A DNA stretch of 64,000 nucleotides from Bacillota bacterium (GCA_023416585.1 JAEZHM010000043.1:1-64000), one strand, 5' to 3'; shown: positions 1 through 9,395, counted from the first letter of the stretch. A program made the numbers and translations. The notes: generated by a model from the sequence alone, not told the origin.

Positions 1-1
1 T

Positions 2-55
2 CTTTCTCCGCCGTTGGCCATACTCTATATCCGTAAAGTTGTATTGCTCTTTCAT
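2..55 (-). CDS. Partial hypothetical CDS running off the left edge
   Basis: An ATG at 55 on the minus strand is preceded by a good Shine-Dalgarno stretch (GAGGTGAGGGAG) and opens a frame that stays open to the window edge, giving about 18 residues beginning MKEQYNFTDIEYG and ending in an arginine/lysine run. It diverges from the methyltransferase at 254. The fragment is too short to assign a family. The support is the start codon plus ribosome site only, so it could be a chance start. Confidence 0.4.
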   Translation of the reverse strand, partial: MKEQYNFTDIEYGQRRRK

Positions 56-162
56 CTCCCTCACCTCTGCTTAATTATACCATGTTTCCCCATTCCTTTT
101 AATCATTGTTTACTCAAGGGGAAGCCTTGACCTGGGCTCACTTACAGAGTTCATATTCCTGG

Positions 163-189
163 TTGCATTAGTGCTAAAATTAGTATAAT
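163..189 (+). promoter_or_regulatory. Candidate sigma-A promoter of the methyltransferase operon
   Basis: TTGCAT (163-168) and a perfect TATAAT (184-189) are separated by 15 nt, shorter than the ideal 17. The region is the only AT-rich stretch before the first gene. The -10 is convincing, the -35 only fair. Confidence 0.4.
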
Positions 190-218
190 TATCACCCCAC
201 TCGAATAAACCTTCCTGA

Positions 219-237
219 GCATCACGCCCTGTGATGC
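219..237 (+). promoter_or_regulatory. Inverted repeat just upstream of the ribosome site
   Basis: GCATCAC (219-225) and GTGATGC (231-237) form a perfect 7-bp inverted repeat with a 5-nt centre, between the candidate promoter and the GGGGAG ribosome site at 241-246. It could be an operator or a small leader hairpin. Confidence 0.45.
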
Positions 238-253
238 CAAGGGGAGTGATCCG

Positions 254-1063
254 GTGGAGAAAACGGCGGACATCATTCTAAGCCGCATCAACAACGGCTA
301 TTATGATTCGGATGGGGACACATGGTGGCAGCCGGATTCCCCGTTATACTTGATACATTCCTCCGTCAACCCCGCCAGGATAAGCTATCTTAAAAGAAAA
401 CTGCTTGCCGGGCTGAATATGGACCCAAAAGGAAAACAAGCCCTCGAGGTTGGCTGCGGGGGCGGTTTTTTGTGCGAAGAAATCGCACGCATGGGCTTTG
501 ACGTTACGGGTATCGATCCAGCCAAAAAGTCCATTGAATCCGCTGAGAATCACGCAAAATCAAGCGGTTTGAATATCCGCTATGCATCAGGATCAGGAGA
601 AGCGCTCCCCTATCAAGACAACACCTTCGACATCATATTTTGCTGCGATGTTCTGGAGCATGTTCAAAATGTGCAAAAGGTCATTTCGGAAATCTCCCGG
701 GTACTTGCGCCCGGGGGAACCTTTTTCTATGATACGTTCAACAGGACCCTTTTCAGCAAGCTGGCGGCGATCAATATATCCCAGGCCTGGAAAAGGTGGG
801 CCTTTGCCCCGCCCAACCTCCACGTGTGGGAAATGTTCATAAAACCCAGGGAATTAAGGGAAATCCTTGCGGCAAACAAACTTGTTTCAAAAGAGCACAC
901 GGGGCTTATGCCAAACGCCCCGTTTCCAATGCTGCTTCACAAGCTGCGTGACCGGGCCAAGGGGCTAATATCCTACCGGGAGCTTGGGCAAATGCTGTTC
1001 CTTAGGGAAAGCAAAAGCACGTTGCTCATGTATATGGGGTACGCCGTCAAAAAGCCCACATAA
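254..1063 (+). CDS. UbiG-like class I SAM-dependent methyltransferase
   Basis: A 269-residue protein predicted to transfer a methyl group from S-adenosylmethionine. The SAM site is clear: motif I VGCGGGF at residues 66-72, the acidic ribose-binding GID near 86-88, and DVLEHV around residue 132. The later stretch with LAPGG and a following DTFNR is typical of the UbiG/COQ3 O-methyltransferase group. The start is GTG with GGGGAG at 241-246. A ubiquinone role is unlikely in a clostridial genome. The neighbours, a flavin/iron-sulfur dehydrogenase 54 bp downstream and a thioester-reductase-like SDR, suggest tailoring of a small molecule. The substrate cannot be told from the sequence. Confidence 0.85.
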   Translation: MEKTADIILSRINNGYYDSDGDTWWQPDSPLYLIHSSVNPARISYLKRKLLAGLNMDPKGKQALEVGCGGGFLCEEIARMGFDVTGIDPAKKSIESAENHAKSSGLNIRYASGSGEALPYQDNTFDIIFCCDVLEHVQNVQKVISEISRVLAPGGTFFYDTFNRTLFSKLAAINISQAWKRWAFAPPNLHVWEMFIKPRELREILAANKLVSKEHTGLMPNAPFPMLLHKLRDRAKGLISYRELGQMLFLRESKSTLLMYMGYAVKKPT

Positions 1064-1117
1064 CCTACGTTCATGCAAGCATAGACATGACAAGATGCCG
1101 GGAAAGGAGTCTTTATC

Positions 1118-2986
1118 ATGACAGATATGCAAAAAAAGAATTTTGATGCTGGCTATGCTCTTCAAACAGCAAGGAATTGCAGGCATTGCGCCATGTGCAA
1201 GGTGGATTATCTTGCAAGCGGCGTTTGCGCATCCGGGCGGCAAAAGCAGTATGCCGCCTTTTTCCCCGAAGGCCGGATGGATCTATACGCTGCGCTGATG
1301 GAAAACGCCATCCCTGTTACTGAAAAATGCATTGAAATCGCAGACGGCTGCAATGAATGCGGCCGGTGCGATTATCAATGCTACTTTGTTTATGAAATGC
1401 GCCCGTCCAAGGTAATGAAAGCGCTGAAGGATTATATAGACGAATATGTAAAAAGCGGCGGCGAGATTGAACCGGTAAGGGAGGATGCCACCCTTTCAAG
1501 GCTCAGGGATATCGTTGGCGATTTTTGGGCAACAAGCGATCCGGCTGTTTTGATCGCTTATCACCACGACCTTTGCCCCCATGCGGAATTCAAAATGCCG
1601 GAATATGTTGTCATGCCTGGTTCAAAAGAAGAGGTATCCGCCGTTATCAAGCTTTTAAACTGCGAGGGGATTCCCTATGTGGTACGGGGCAATGGCGCAT
1701 CCAGCCATGGGCTTGTGTTCACTTATGGCGCGGTTCTGGACCTTAGCCGCATGAAGACCGTCGACTTTGACGAAAAGAACTGGTGCGTAAAAGCGGGGCC
1801 GGGCGTATCCGCCTTCCAGCTTCAGCAGGAAGCCCGCAAGCGGGGTTACCGTGTGAATACCGCCGAGCCGGCGGCCCATGTCTGCGCCAATATCATGACA
1901 ACCGGCCTTGTTTCCACGTTTTCCGCTGCGTACGGCATAGCCGCCGACAATTTCGTTAACGCGGAATTCGTTTCAAAGGACGGTTCTATTTTTACATTGA
2001 ACGATCTGCACGCGCCCAATTTTTTTTCATATCAAAACGATCTTTGCGAACCGGACCCATTTGCCGTATGCGTATCGGTGTCCATGAAGCTTCATCCCGT
2101 CACGAAGGATGAAGAAGGCATATTGGTGCCATTCCAGTCGCTGTTAAAAGCGATGGAATTCGCAAAAGATTGCGCGCTGCACCGTATAGGCCTTGCCATC
2201 GGTATCCTTGGCGCCGATTTTATTTCCACTTTCATTGCTCCCACAAAAAAGCTTGCCCAAGCAGCCAGGGAAGCGTTTGAGCAAAAGCTGGATATGAACT
2301 TTCTTGTTCTGCTGATCGGGGACGAATATGCACGGAACGCTGTCAGGCTCATGGGCTTGCCTGTGATCAGCCAAAAGCTGTATGAATCCCTTTCCCTGGG
2401 CCTGCCCTCGCTTAGCACCGCCGGATGGCTGGATTTACTTACCGGATTAGCGGGCGATGAGCCGTATTCCTATTTGTTCACCGGTTCCTTTGAAGCTCTG
2501 GCCGAAGCGGCACTTGCACCCTCCCCCGCTCAAATCACCAGCGAATTGGATGAGGATCTGCGTCCATTCTTCGAAAAGCTGTACGCAGTGCCAGAGATGA
2601 CGGACCTGAATTGGCTGAACACATTCAGGATACAAAGCGGGCGCTATGTAAGGGAGAAGCCCTGCGTGGCGCTGGCCTGCTATCTTCCCATGGATACCGG
2701 GCTGATAATGGAAATCCAGCAAGGGCTATTGGATATTGCAAAAAACAACGGCATACAAAGCGGGTTCGGCTTCATTACCCCTTTGGACTTAGGCAAAAGA
2801 TGCGTTTGGGAATATGATTATTACTTTGACCACTTTGATCCGCAGGATATAAAAAATATCCGGCAGGCGGCACATGAAGCCGGCGCGCTGCTGGACGCGT
2901 ACAGCCAGAAAACAGGTACCCTGCGGCAATTCCGCTATATTTTAAACCGTGGCTGCTGCAGGAAGGAGAACCTGCTGTATGTCTAG
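1118..2986 (+). CDS. FAD-binding dehydrogenase with N-terminal 4Fe-4S domain (GlcD/VAO-like)
   Basis: A 622-residue oxidoreductase. The first 90 residues carry C21-xx-C24-xx-C27 with C37 and C78-xx-C81-xx-C84-xxx-C88, enough for two [4Fe-4S] clusters. Residues about 150-310 form a PCMH/FAD_binding_4 domain (VMPGSKEEV, RGNGASSHG, then the AEPAAHVCANIMTTG region), and the rest resembles the C-terminal cap of the GlcD/vanillyl-alcohol-oxidase group. It probably oxidises a hydroxy acid, alcohol or phenolic compound and passes electrons to an iron-sulfur acceptor. The iron-sulfur part precedes the flavin domain, whereas many lactate/glycolate dehydrogenase fusions have it at the C-terminus. The ATG start has GGAAAGGAG upstream. 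It overlaps the next gene by 8 bp, so translation is probably coupled. Confidence 0.8.
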   Translation: MTDMQKKNFDAGYALQTARNCRHCAMCKVDYLASGVCASGRQKQYAAFFPEGRMDLYAALMENAIPVTEKCIEIADGCNECGRCDYQCYFVYEMRPSKVMKALKDYIDEYVKSGGEIEPVREDATLSRLRDIVGDFWATSDPAVLIAYHHDLCPHAEFKMPEYVVMPGSKEEVSAVIKLLNCEGIPYVVRGNGASSHGLVFTYGAVLDLSRMKTVDFDEKNWCVKAGPGVSAFQLQQEARKRGYRVNTAEPAAHVCANIMTTGLVSTFSAAYGIAADNFVNAEFVSKDGSIFTLNDLHAPNFFSYQNDLCEPDPFAVCVSVSMKLHPVTKDEEGILVPFQSLLKAMEFAKDCALHRIGLAIGILGADFISTFIAPTKKLAQAAREAFEQKLDMNFLVLLIGDEYARNAVRLMGLPVISQKLYESLSLGLPSLSTAGWLDLLTGLAGDEPYSYLFTGSFEALAEAALAPSPAQITSELDEDLRPFFEKLYAVPEMTDLNWLNTFRIQSGRYVREKPCVALACYLPMDTGLIMEIQQGLLDIAKNNGIQSGFGFITPLDLGKRCVWEYDYYFDHFDPQDIKNIRQAAHEAGALLDAYSQKTGTLRQFRYILNRGCCRKENLLYV

Positions 2987-4148
2987 AGGAAGGTCTGTTG
3001 TACTGACTGGCGCTACGGGGTTTCTGGGCGCGTTTTTATTAGCGGGCCTAATAAGCCGCGGATATCACGTCACGGCATTGGGGCGCGCTTCCAAGGAAAA
3101 GAGCCTGAACGAAAGGCTTGCAATTATCACAAACTGGCTGGGTATTGATCCCAAAGGTCATGTTGACGCCATCGAAACAGACTTTTCACAAAAGCACCTG
3201 GGCCTTGATGATAAGGCATACGGCCGCCTTTGCGCGTATTCGTACAAGATCATTCATTGCGCTTCCGACACCAGCTTTGCCTTAAGGTTCAAGGACCGCG
3301 TGATGGAGGCTAACGTTAGTAATCTTTCCTCCATACTAGGCTTTGCCGAAGACTCCAGTACCGAGCATTTTTACTATATCGGCACGGCCTACGCCTCCGG
3401 CCAATGCTGCGGCCTGTGCAGGGAAGCGCCGGCTGCCATAGAGTATTTTACCAACGTATACGAGGAAAGCAAAGCCATGGCCGAGGGGATCATCATAAAG
3501 AGGTGCAAAGACTTAGGTATGCCCCTTGCCATACTGCGCCCATCGATTGTATACGGTGACTCAAAAACAGGAAAGGCACTGAAATTCAACGCGGTATACT
3601 ATGCCATGAAATCACTTTTACTTGTTCGGGACATTTTTGTGAGGGATTTAAAGGAGCAGGATGGCGCCCGGTCGCAAAAGTGGGGCTTCAGCCTTGATGG
3701 CGATGGAAATCTTCATATGCCGCTGAATGTCTATATGCCCGGCGAGGGCAGCGCGAACCTCATATCCGTCGACCATTTTGTGGATGCCGCCCTATGTATC
3801 CTTGAGCATCCCCAAGCAGAAGGAATCTATCATATCACCTGCGATGACCCGCCGGAAATCGCCACGCTGATGGAGTTTTCCGAGCAGTATGCGCATGTGC
3901 GTGGGATACGGATGCAATGGAACCCAGCCGGCAAAAACCCCAATCCCAACCCGGCCGAGGAGATGTTCGACCGGCTCATCGAGCCGTACCGCCCCTACTT
4001 TTCCGACCGGAGGAACTTTGACCGCAGCCGTTTGAAGGCCATTGCCCCTGGGCTTTCCACTCCCCCGTTCACTTATGACATATTTGAGCGCTGCATTGAT
4101 TACGCAGTGAAAAGCGATTGGGGCAAGGCGGAAGGATTTCCGAAATGA
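2979..4148 (+). CDS. Thioester-reductase-like NAD(P)-dependent SDR
   Basis: A 389-residue extended short-chain dehydrogenase. The nucleotide-binding motif VVLTGATGFLG lies at residues 7-17, the active-site YEESK follows the IGTAYASG strand, and the RPSIVYGDS segment is typical of the NAD_binding_4 (male-sterility/thioester reductase) and extended-SDR group. It could reduce an acyl thioester or act on a sugar-like ligand. The start is placed at the ATG at 2979, after GGAAGGAG at 2961-2968, which gives an 8-bp overlap with the flavoprotein. An upstream GTG at 2949 lies inside that gene and lacks a good ribosome site. It is last in the operon and is followed by repeat DNA. Confidence 0.75.
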   Translation: MSRGRSVVLTGATGFLGAFLLAGLISRGYHVTALGRASKEKSLNERLAIITNWLGIDPKGHVDAIETDFSQKHLGLDDKAYGRLCAYSYKIIHCASDTSFALRFKDRVMEANVSNLSSILGFAEDSSTEHFYYIGTAYASGQCCGLCREAPAAIEYFTNVYEESKAMAEGIIIKRCKDLGMPLAILRPSIVYGDSKTGKALKFNAVYYAMKSLLLVRDIFVRDLKEQDGARSQKWGFSLDGDGNLHMPLNVYMPGEGSANLISVDHFVDAALCILEHPQAEGIYHITCDDPPEIATLMEFSEQYAHVRGIRMQWNPAGKNPNPNPAEEMFDRLIEPYRPYFSDRRNFDRSRLKAIAPGLSTPPFTYDIFERCIDYAVKSDWGKAEGFPK

Positions 4149-4196
4149 TGGTTTATTAGTATTGCTCTGAAAGCAGTGTACAAGAAGGATAAGCAA

Positions 4197-4322
4197 AGGC
4201 TTCCCCTGGAGGGGGAACCTGTCGGCATAGGAGACTGATGAGGTGAAAATGACTGAACGGACATTCGAAGCCGACACCTCATCCGGCGCTACGCGCCACC
4301 TTCCCCTCAAAGGGGAAGGCTT
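4197..4322 (+). repeat. MITE-like palindromic repeat, copy A (forward)
   Basis: One arm begins AGGCTTCCCC and runs to GAGACTGATGAGGTG; the other runs from CACCTCATCCGGCGC to CCCCTCAAAGGGGAAGGCTT. The centre of about 35 nt is unlike other copies. The same two arms recur at about 7000, 11395, 47783, 51221 and 58263. Confidence 0.85.
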
Positions 4323-4442
4323 AATAGCGAGCCATGTACATATTATCATCCCTTGGGATAATGCCTACATCATGGATAAATAATTACAAACGCAAAGGAA
4401 CCAATAACTAAAAGTGTATAGCTTACGAATTGACCCCACATG

Positions 4443-4524
4443 CTGTCATCCTGAGGAACGGAGTGACGAAGGATCTTTATGCATCACGATGGGCCAAGAT
4501 CCTTCACGCAGTGAGGGATGACAG
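4443..4524. repeat. TGTCATCCTGAG-type palindromic repeat, copy 1
   Basis: CTGTCATCCTGAGGAACGGA at the left is mirrored by GTGAGGGATGACAG at the right, with GAAGGATC and GATCCTTC as inner arms. It can fold into one long hairpin. A second copy is at 51529-51612. Repeats of this style are common in bacterial intergenic regions. Confidence 0.8.
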
Positions 4525-4586
4525 TTTGCGGGGTTTTATTTGCTTTCAAAGCAATACTCGTAAGTGCATTCAATTTCTAAATTTGA

Positions 4587-6944
4587 TTACAATTCGTTTT
4601 CAATACGCACTTCCTGACCCGGTCGAAGAGTATGCGTTCTTCCATACAGCATTATGTCAACTTCCTTACTCCCCCGGTTTATAACCGTCACGCCCTTTAG
4701 ATCCGCAGTCACGAAAAGCTTTTGGCCCTTATAGCAAAGGGGGAAGGAGAGCTTTTCCCAATCCTCAGGCAGCCGGGGTGCAACATGCAGCATGCCGTTT
4801 AAAATGCGCACTCCCCCGAACCCGTACACGGCGCACTGCCAGATGCCGCCCATGGAAGCGCTGTGGATGCCCATGTCGGAAGTCGTCATCACGGGGCCCA
4901 GGTCGATGTCGCAGGCGCCGTGAAAAAAGTGCCTGGCAATGTCCGTTTTCCCAAGGTCGCAGGCCAGCACACAGTGGGTGGACTTGGACAGGGAGGAATC
5001 GTGCAGCGTCCTCTCCTCGTAATATACAAAGTTCTTTTCTTTGATATCCATAGAGAACTGTTCGCTCAAAAGCAGCATAAGCACCAGCAGGTCGGCCTGT
5101 TTGCTCACCTGCATTTTCCCAATCTTATCCATGTTGTAATCATGGTAGATAGTGCCCACCACGCTGGACTTTTTGTATTTGTCCAGGTCAAGGGGCTCAA
5201 GATCGAAATATCCGTCGATCTGGGGAATGATTTCGGATTTTTCGTCCGTCTTGGGCAGATAGATAAGGTCCGCCGCCTTTTTGATGACCGCCCGGTTTAC
5301 ATCAAACGATATCCTTCCGGACAGCCGGCCATAAACCTCGCCGCCTCTTTCCTCCAGCTCATCCATGATGGACAGCGCCAAACGCATATTGAAATGGGCC
5401 ATATAATTGGTATAGGCGTTGTTGTCTACATGCTCCTTGTACTCATCCGGGCCGATGACGTCAAGGATCACAAAGGCGTTCTTCTTTTCATCCCAGGTGA
5501 CGCGGCTGGCCCAGAATATGGCCGTTTCCAATAGGATCTCATAGCCGCAGCGGTCCATGAAGTCCTGGTCGCCCGTGGAGGTGTAATACTGCCACACGGC
5601 ATAAGCCACGTCGGCTGTGATGTGCTGTTCCAGAATTCCGGTCAGGATCGGCAATGGCAGCCCGGTTACCACATCCGCAGCGCCCCACAAGGGGGTAACC
5701 TCCCCGTCGTCGATCCAGGCCGCTTCCCAGGGGTACATGGCGCCTTGATAGCCGTTTTCTTTTGCTTTGCGCCTGGCCCCCAGCAATCCCTTATAGCGGT
5801 AGGTGAGCAGTGTTTTCGCCGTATCCGGCCGGGTCAGGGTATAATAAGGCAGCAGGAAAATTTCCGTATCCCAGAAGGAATGGCCCTTGTACCCTTCCCC
5901 CGTTAGCGCCTTGGCGCCGATGCCCACCCGGCTGTCATTTTGATTGACCATGATATTTAAGTGGTACAGGGCAAAGCGCAAGGCCAGCTGGTCGTATTCC
6001 CTGCTGGAATCGACGCTTATGTCCGACTCGTGCCAGAAATCTTCCCAAGCCTGACGGGATTTATCAAACAGTGCTTCATACCCTTCCCGCAGGCCATCTG
6101 TGACCAGGCTTTTCCCGGCTTCCTTCATCAAGGGTGCGGCCATCACCGCATCGACATCATAAGCCTGGTCCCGGCTGGTATGCACGCAGCAGATCTTTTC
6201 CAGGGTAAGCGTCTGGTTTTGCTCAAGTGTTACATCGCACTTAAGGCCCAGGTACCGCCTGTCGATAATGGGCATCACCGCCGGGGTAAAGCTTTGGCCG
6301 TCAAGCAAAAGCCTGTGGCCGGCATGCAGGCAGCAGGACACGTCAGAGCCCTGCGCCTTTACCATCATCTCCAGAATGGTATTGCCGTAGATCCGCTTTT
6401 CCCCTTCGCAAAAATGCTGGGAGCCGGTGTTGGTCATCCGGCCATTGATGCCGCTTTCCACTTTCAACGCTACAGGCCCGCTCACAGGCGTTACCTCAAC
6501 CTTTGCGCCCGTAAGATGCTCGTTATGAAGGGAAACGAAGCGCCGGAAATCAAAACGAAGCCTGTCTCCAGCGGGACTTTCCCATTCCACTGTGCGATTA
6601 AGCTCCCCTGTTTTCAAATGCAGGTACCGCCGGCTGCTTATCACCCTGCCGGTATCCAGGGAAAAGCGCACGCCGTTTACGGCAAAACGGATGTTTGTCA
6701 TGTCCGGCAGGTTGGGCAGCTCCGTGACCTCGCTTTCATCAAAGCAGTGAAAGGTTCCGTTCACAAAAAGGCCCCGCGTCTGCCCTACATACTCCTCTTC
6801 CAGTGCGGCACGCTGGCCCATATACCCGTTGCCCTGGCAAAAGAGTGACTCACCCTTGCCAAGATAGCGGGAATCAAAGCTGCTTTCGGCCACCAGCCAG
6901 TTTTTGTCTTCCCCAACGCCCAGGTCATATTGCATGATCGACAT
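4587..6944 (-). CDS. Glycoside hydrolase family 65 disaccharide phosphorylase
   Basis: A 785-residue cytoplasmic enzyme of the maltose/kojibiose/trehalose/nigerose phosphorylase family, which splits an alpha-glucosyl disaccharide with phosphate to beta-glucose 1-phosphate plus a sugar. The N-terminal beta-sandwich covers about residues 1-270 and an (alpha/alpha)6 barrel follows. KGHSFWDTEIF (about 353-363) and IGPDEYKEHVDNN contain family signatures; the catalytic acid is E501 in the latter. YEERTLHDSSLS near the C-terminus matches the phosphate-site region. The start is ATG at 6944 behind AGGAG; a longer frame to 7079 only reads through repeat copy B. It is last in the LacI-controlled operon and has no signal peptide. 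Regiospecificity cannot be assigned. Confidence 0.9.
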   Translation of the reverse strand: MSIMQYDLGVGEDKNWLVAESSFDSRYLGKGESLFCQGNGYMGQRAALEEEYVGQTRGLFVNGTFHCFDESEVTELPNLPDMTNIRFAVNGVRFSLDTGRVISSRRYLHLKTGELNRTVEWESPAGDRLRFDFRRFVSLHNEHLTGAKVEVTPVSGPVALKVESGINGRMTNTGSQHFCEGEKRIYGNTILEMMVKAQGSDVSCCLHAGHRLLLDGQSFTPAVMPIIDRRYLGLKCDVTLEQNQTLTLEKICCVHTSRDQAYDVDAVMAAPLMKEAGKSLVTDGLREGYEALFDKSRQAWEDFWHESDISVDSSREYDQLALRFALYHLNIMVNQNDSRVGIGAKALTGEGYKGHSFWDTEIFLLPYYTLTRPDTAKTLLTYRYKGLLGARRKAKENGYQGAMYPWEAAWIDDGEVTPLWGAADVVTGLPLPILTGILEQHITADVAYAVWQYYTSTGDQDFMDRCGYEILLETAIFWASRVTWDEKKNAFVILDVIGPDEYKEHVDNNAYTNYMAHFNMRLALSIMDELEERGGEVYGRLSGRISFDVNRAVIKKAADLIYLPKTDEKSEIIPQIDGYFDLEPLDLDKYKKSSVVGTIYHDYNMDKIGKMQVSKQADLLVLMLLLSEQFSMDIKEKNFVYYEERTLHDSSLSKSTHCVLACDLGKTDIARHFFHGACDIDLGPVMTTSDMGIHSASMGGIWQCAVYGFGGVRILNGMLHVAPRLPEDWEKLSFPLCYKGQKLFVTADLKGVTVINRGSKEVDIMLYGRTHTLRPGQEVRIENEL

Positions 6945-6999
6945 ACTGCTTCTCCTGCGATGCAAAATTAGAATCAAAACATGTGCGGATGCAAATCTT

Positions 7000-7125
7000 A
7001 GGCCTTCCCCTTGAGGGGAAGGTGGCGCGCAGCGCCGGATGAGGTGTTTGGCCGTGAATAACTGATTAGCTATTAACACCTCATCAGTCGACTTCGTCGC
7101 CAGCTTCCCCTCAAGGGGAAGCCTT
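7000..7125 (-). repeat. MITE-like palindromic repeat, copy B (reverse)
   Basis: The same arms as copy A in the opposite orientation, from CCTTCCCCTTGAGGGGAAGG to CCCCTCAAGGGGAAGCCTT. It sits inside an operon, between the six-hairpin glycosidase and the GH65 gene. Confidence 0.85.
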
Positions 7126-7157
7126 GATATGTTGCCCTATTTCCCGCTTTCAGGATA

Positions 7158-9374
7158 TTAACTCAACAGAATGATCGGAATAAGTTCCTGTTTAACAGCC
7201 GGACCGTATACATGGCCGTTTACCTCCCACGTTTCCTCCGGCTCCAGAGAAAAGTACAGGGACTTTTCGCAGTGTCCAGAAATCCTGTAGCTTCTGAGTC
7301 CATCTCGCACCTGATAATCAAGGCTTAAGATACCGCCCGGCACATGCACGTTTTGAAGAGACGCCTGTTGCCAATCCGGGGGCATGCACGGGGCGATTGC
7401 CACCCGGCCGTTATAAGCGTCGGGCTGGACGCCGAAGAAGTACTGCACGATGGGCACCATAACCGCGTAGGCCGTCCACGCCTGCACAAAGCAGCCGTAA
7501 TCGGGAGACATTTCGCTGATGGTTCCCGGTGTGGCCTTGGAGAAGGTGGAAAACATGCTTTGCATCAGTTCCAGCGCCCTTTTACTGTAGCCGTACCTTG
7601 CCTGCGCCACGGCCATGACGCCGGTAGATATGGTCATGGTGGCATTTTGCAAAAGAGCGCTTAAGTACATACCGTAGGGGCCTATGAATTCCGATGTGTG
7701 CATGCGGCTTAAGGCCCTTTCCGCCTGATTCCTCGGGGCGATACCCATTTCCATGGGGGTATTGATCACCCAGTTACGGTTGATGATCCAGCCGGATTTC
7801 GTATCTCCCAAGGGCTTCTTTTTTTCAAGAAGCTCCTGGAAGCTGGCCGACACTTCAGGGTGTAATACGCTTTGCACCTTGCCCAGGATGGTAGCCTGGT
7901 TCTTCGCAACCTCGGGATAGCTGGTAAAAGTATCGCAGTACAGCCCGGCCTCTTCGTCCCACATCCTTGTATTGATGGCTTCCTTCAGCCGATTCGCTTT
8001 CTCCTCCCAGGGCTTGGCCTCCGCCTCATTGCCCATGAGGCGGCAGATCTTGGCAAAGCAATCATAGGCCACGCACGTATACACCGCGGAATCGATCAGC
8101 TCTGAATGCAATCCGGCGATCTCAATAATGCCGTACCCGCTGGGGAAGAGGTCGTTGTCCGCGTCCTGCGCATTCAGCCAGGCCACGGACTTTTGAAGGT
8201 AGGGGTAAGCCCTCGCAATAAAATCCCTATCCTCCGTCCACTGGTAATAGGCAAAGACCATCGTGAGAAAATGGGCCGTCTCCTGGGTGTTGCCGGGGTT
8301 CACGCACACGCCGCCGGTAGTCACCTCATGCAAGATGCGGCCGTTGCCGTTATGCTGTTCCGAGTATTTGAGGAGCAGCTCCAGCGTATCGCGGCAGAGC
8401 TTGAAATCACCCATGGCCAAAATGCCCTGCAAGGCGTAGCAGTTATCGCACCCAAACCACCATGGATATTCAGGCAGACCGGCGGTGAGCCCCCGGCCAT
8501 ACGTGCCGGAATCCTGGATGAGCCAATCGGTATTCACCTTCACCCAGTCAAAGATTTCGCAAAAACCAGTATCCGCGACTTTCAGGCGGCTGCGGCCAAG
8601 AAGCGCATCATACCTTAACTGCTTTTCCTTCAAAAAATCCCGCCCAGCTTTTAGCTTGCGGTATTCCTGCAAACATTCCACCCTGGATAAAAAAGAGCCG
8701 GCGATATAAAAAACCATGCTCTTTGTTTCGCCAGGCTTTAGGGTAAGCTCATAAAAAAGGCTCACGCCCACGCCCCGGTGGCTGGTATTCTGCGGCCCCA
8801 ATCGCTCGCCTGTCAGGGCTTTTATCGGTTCTTCGCTGCAGCCCAGTGCCACATGCCACTCGTGACCGCAGTCCTTGGCGTAAAACAGCCGGTCTTCCGG
8901 ATGCCAGGCTCCTTCATCCTGCTCCCCGTCGCGTATTCCCGCCTCATCTGCAAACCACACGGGCCTCAAATCAGTTTGGGCAAGGAACTCCAGCGATACC
9001 GGCCTTGACTTCTCAGAATGGTTGCGCAAAGTATAGGTGACGGTCACACCGTTTACCCCTTCTGGGGCTAGCTGATTTCGGTCGATGGTCACGGGCGTAT
9101 GGCCCAGGCCGCTCCGGTAGGTGAACAGATTCCCCTCCGGCATGTTCTCAAAGCCGTCGGCAACAATCCATGTATCCACATTTTCGCTGGCCTTGTCGCA
9201 AAAGCGAAGCCAGAAGCCGTCCAGCAGCTTGATGGGATGCAGCCACAGACCGCCCATCTCTTTTTCCTCATGGTGGCCAAAATCCGGGAAAAGCCCGTCC
9301 AGGCTGCCGATCAGCTTCACGCGCTCGCTTGCGCAAACATATTTGCGCAAGGCGCTTTTCGTGGTTGCCCTCAT
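7158..9374 (-). CDS. Six-hairpin glycosidase (glycogen-debranching-like)
   Basis: A 738-residue protein with an N-terminal beta-sandwich (about 1-270) and an (alpha/alpha)6 toroid resembling the GDE C-terminal and related glucosidase families. Recognisable stretches are GLPEYPWWFGCDNCYALQGI, NGRILHEVTTGG and the late TPGTISEMSPDYG segment. It probably hydrolyses a glucosidic or other glycosidic bond in an imported oligosaccharide before the GH65 enzyme acts. There is no signal peptide, so it should be cytoplasmic. The start is ATG at 9374, 10 nt after AGGAG; the GTG four codons earlier overlaps that ribosome site. It follows the permease gene by about 20 bp. The exact GH family is uncertain. 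Confidence 0.7.
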   Translation of the reverse strand: MRATTKSALRKYVCASERVKLIGSLDGLFPDFGHHEEKEMGGLWLHPIKLLDGFWLRFCDKASENVDTWIVADGFENMPEGNLFTYRSGLGHTPVTIDRNQLAPEGVNGVTVTYTLRNHSEKSRPVSLEFLAQTDLRPVWFADEAGIRDGEQDEGAWHPEDRLFYAKDCGHEWHVALGCSEEPIKALTGERLGPQNTSHRGVGVSLFYELTLKPGETKSMVFYIAGSFLSRVECLQEYRKLKAGRDFLKEKQLRYDALLGRSRLKVADTGFCEIFDWVKVNTDWLIQDSGTYGRGLTAGLPEYPWWFGCDNCYALQGILAMGDFKLCRDTLELLLKYSEQHNGNGRILHEVTTGGVCVNPGNTQETAHFLTMVFAYYQWTEDRDFIARAYPYLQKSVAWLNAQDADNDLFPSGYGIIEIAGLHSELIDSAVYTCVAYDCFAKICRLMGNEAEAKPWEEKANRLKEAINTRMWDEEAGLYCDTFTSYPEVAKNQATILGKVQSVLHPEVSASFQELLEKKKPLGDTKSGWIINRNWVINTPMEMGIAPRNQAERALSRMHTSEFIGPYGMYLSALLQNATMTISTGVMAVAQARYGYSKRALELMQSMFSTFSKATPGTISEMSPDYGCFVQAWTAYAVMVPIVQYFFGVQPDAYNGRVAIAPCMPPDWQQASLQNVHVPGGILSLDYQVRDGLRSYRISGHCEKSLYFSLEPEETWEVNGHVYGPAVKQELIPIILLS

Positions 9375-9395
9375 AAAATTCAACACTCCTTGGTG

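Noticed and set aside
254..1063. Ubiquinone biosynthesis UbiG
   Set aside because: No ubi or men genes are near and a clostridial anaerobe is unlikely to make ubiquinone; the similarity is at family level only.
6945..7079. N-terminal extension of the GH65 protein
   Set aside because: The extra 45 codons translate part of repeat copy B; ATG at 6944 has the ribosome site and matches the family N-terminus.
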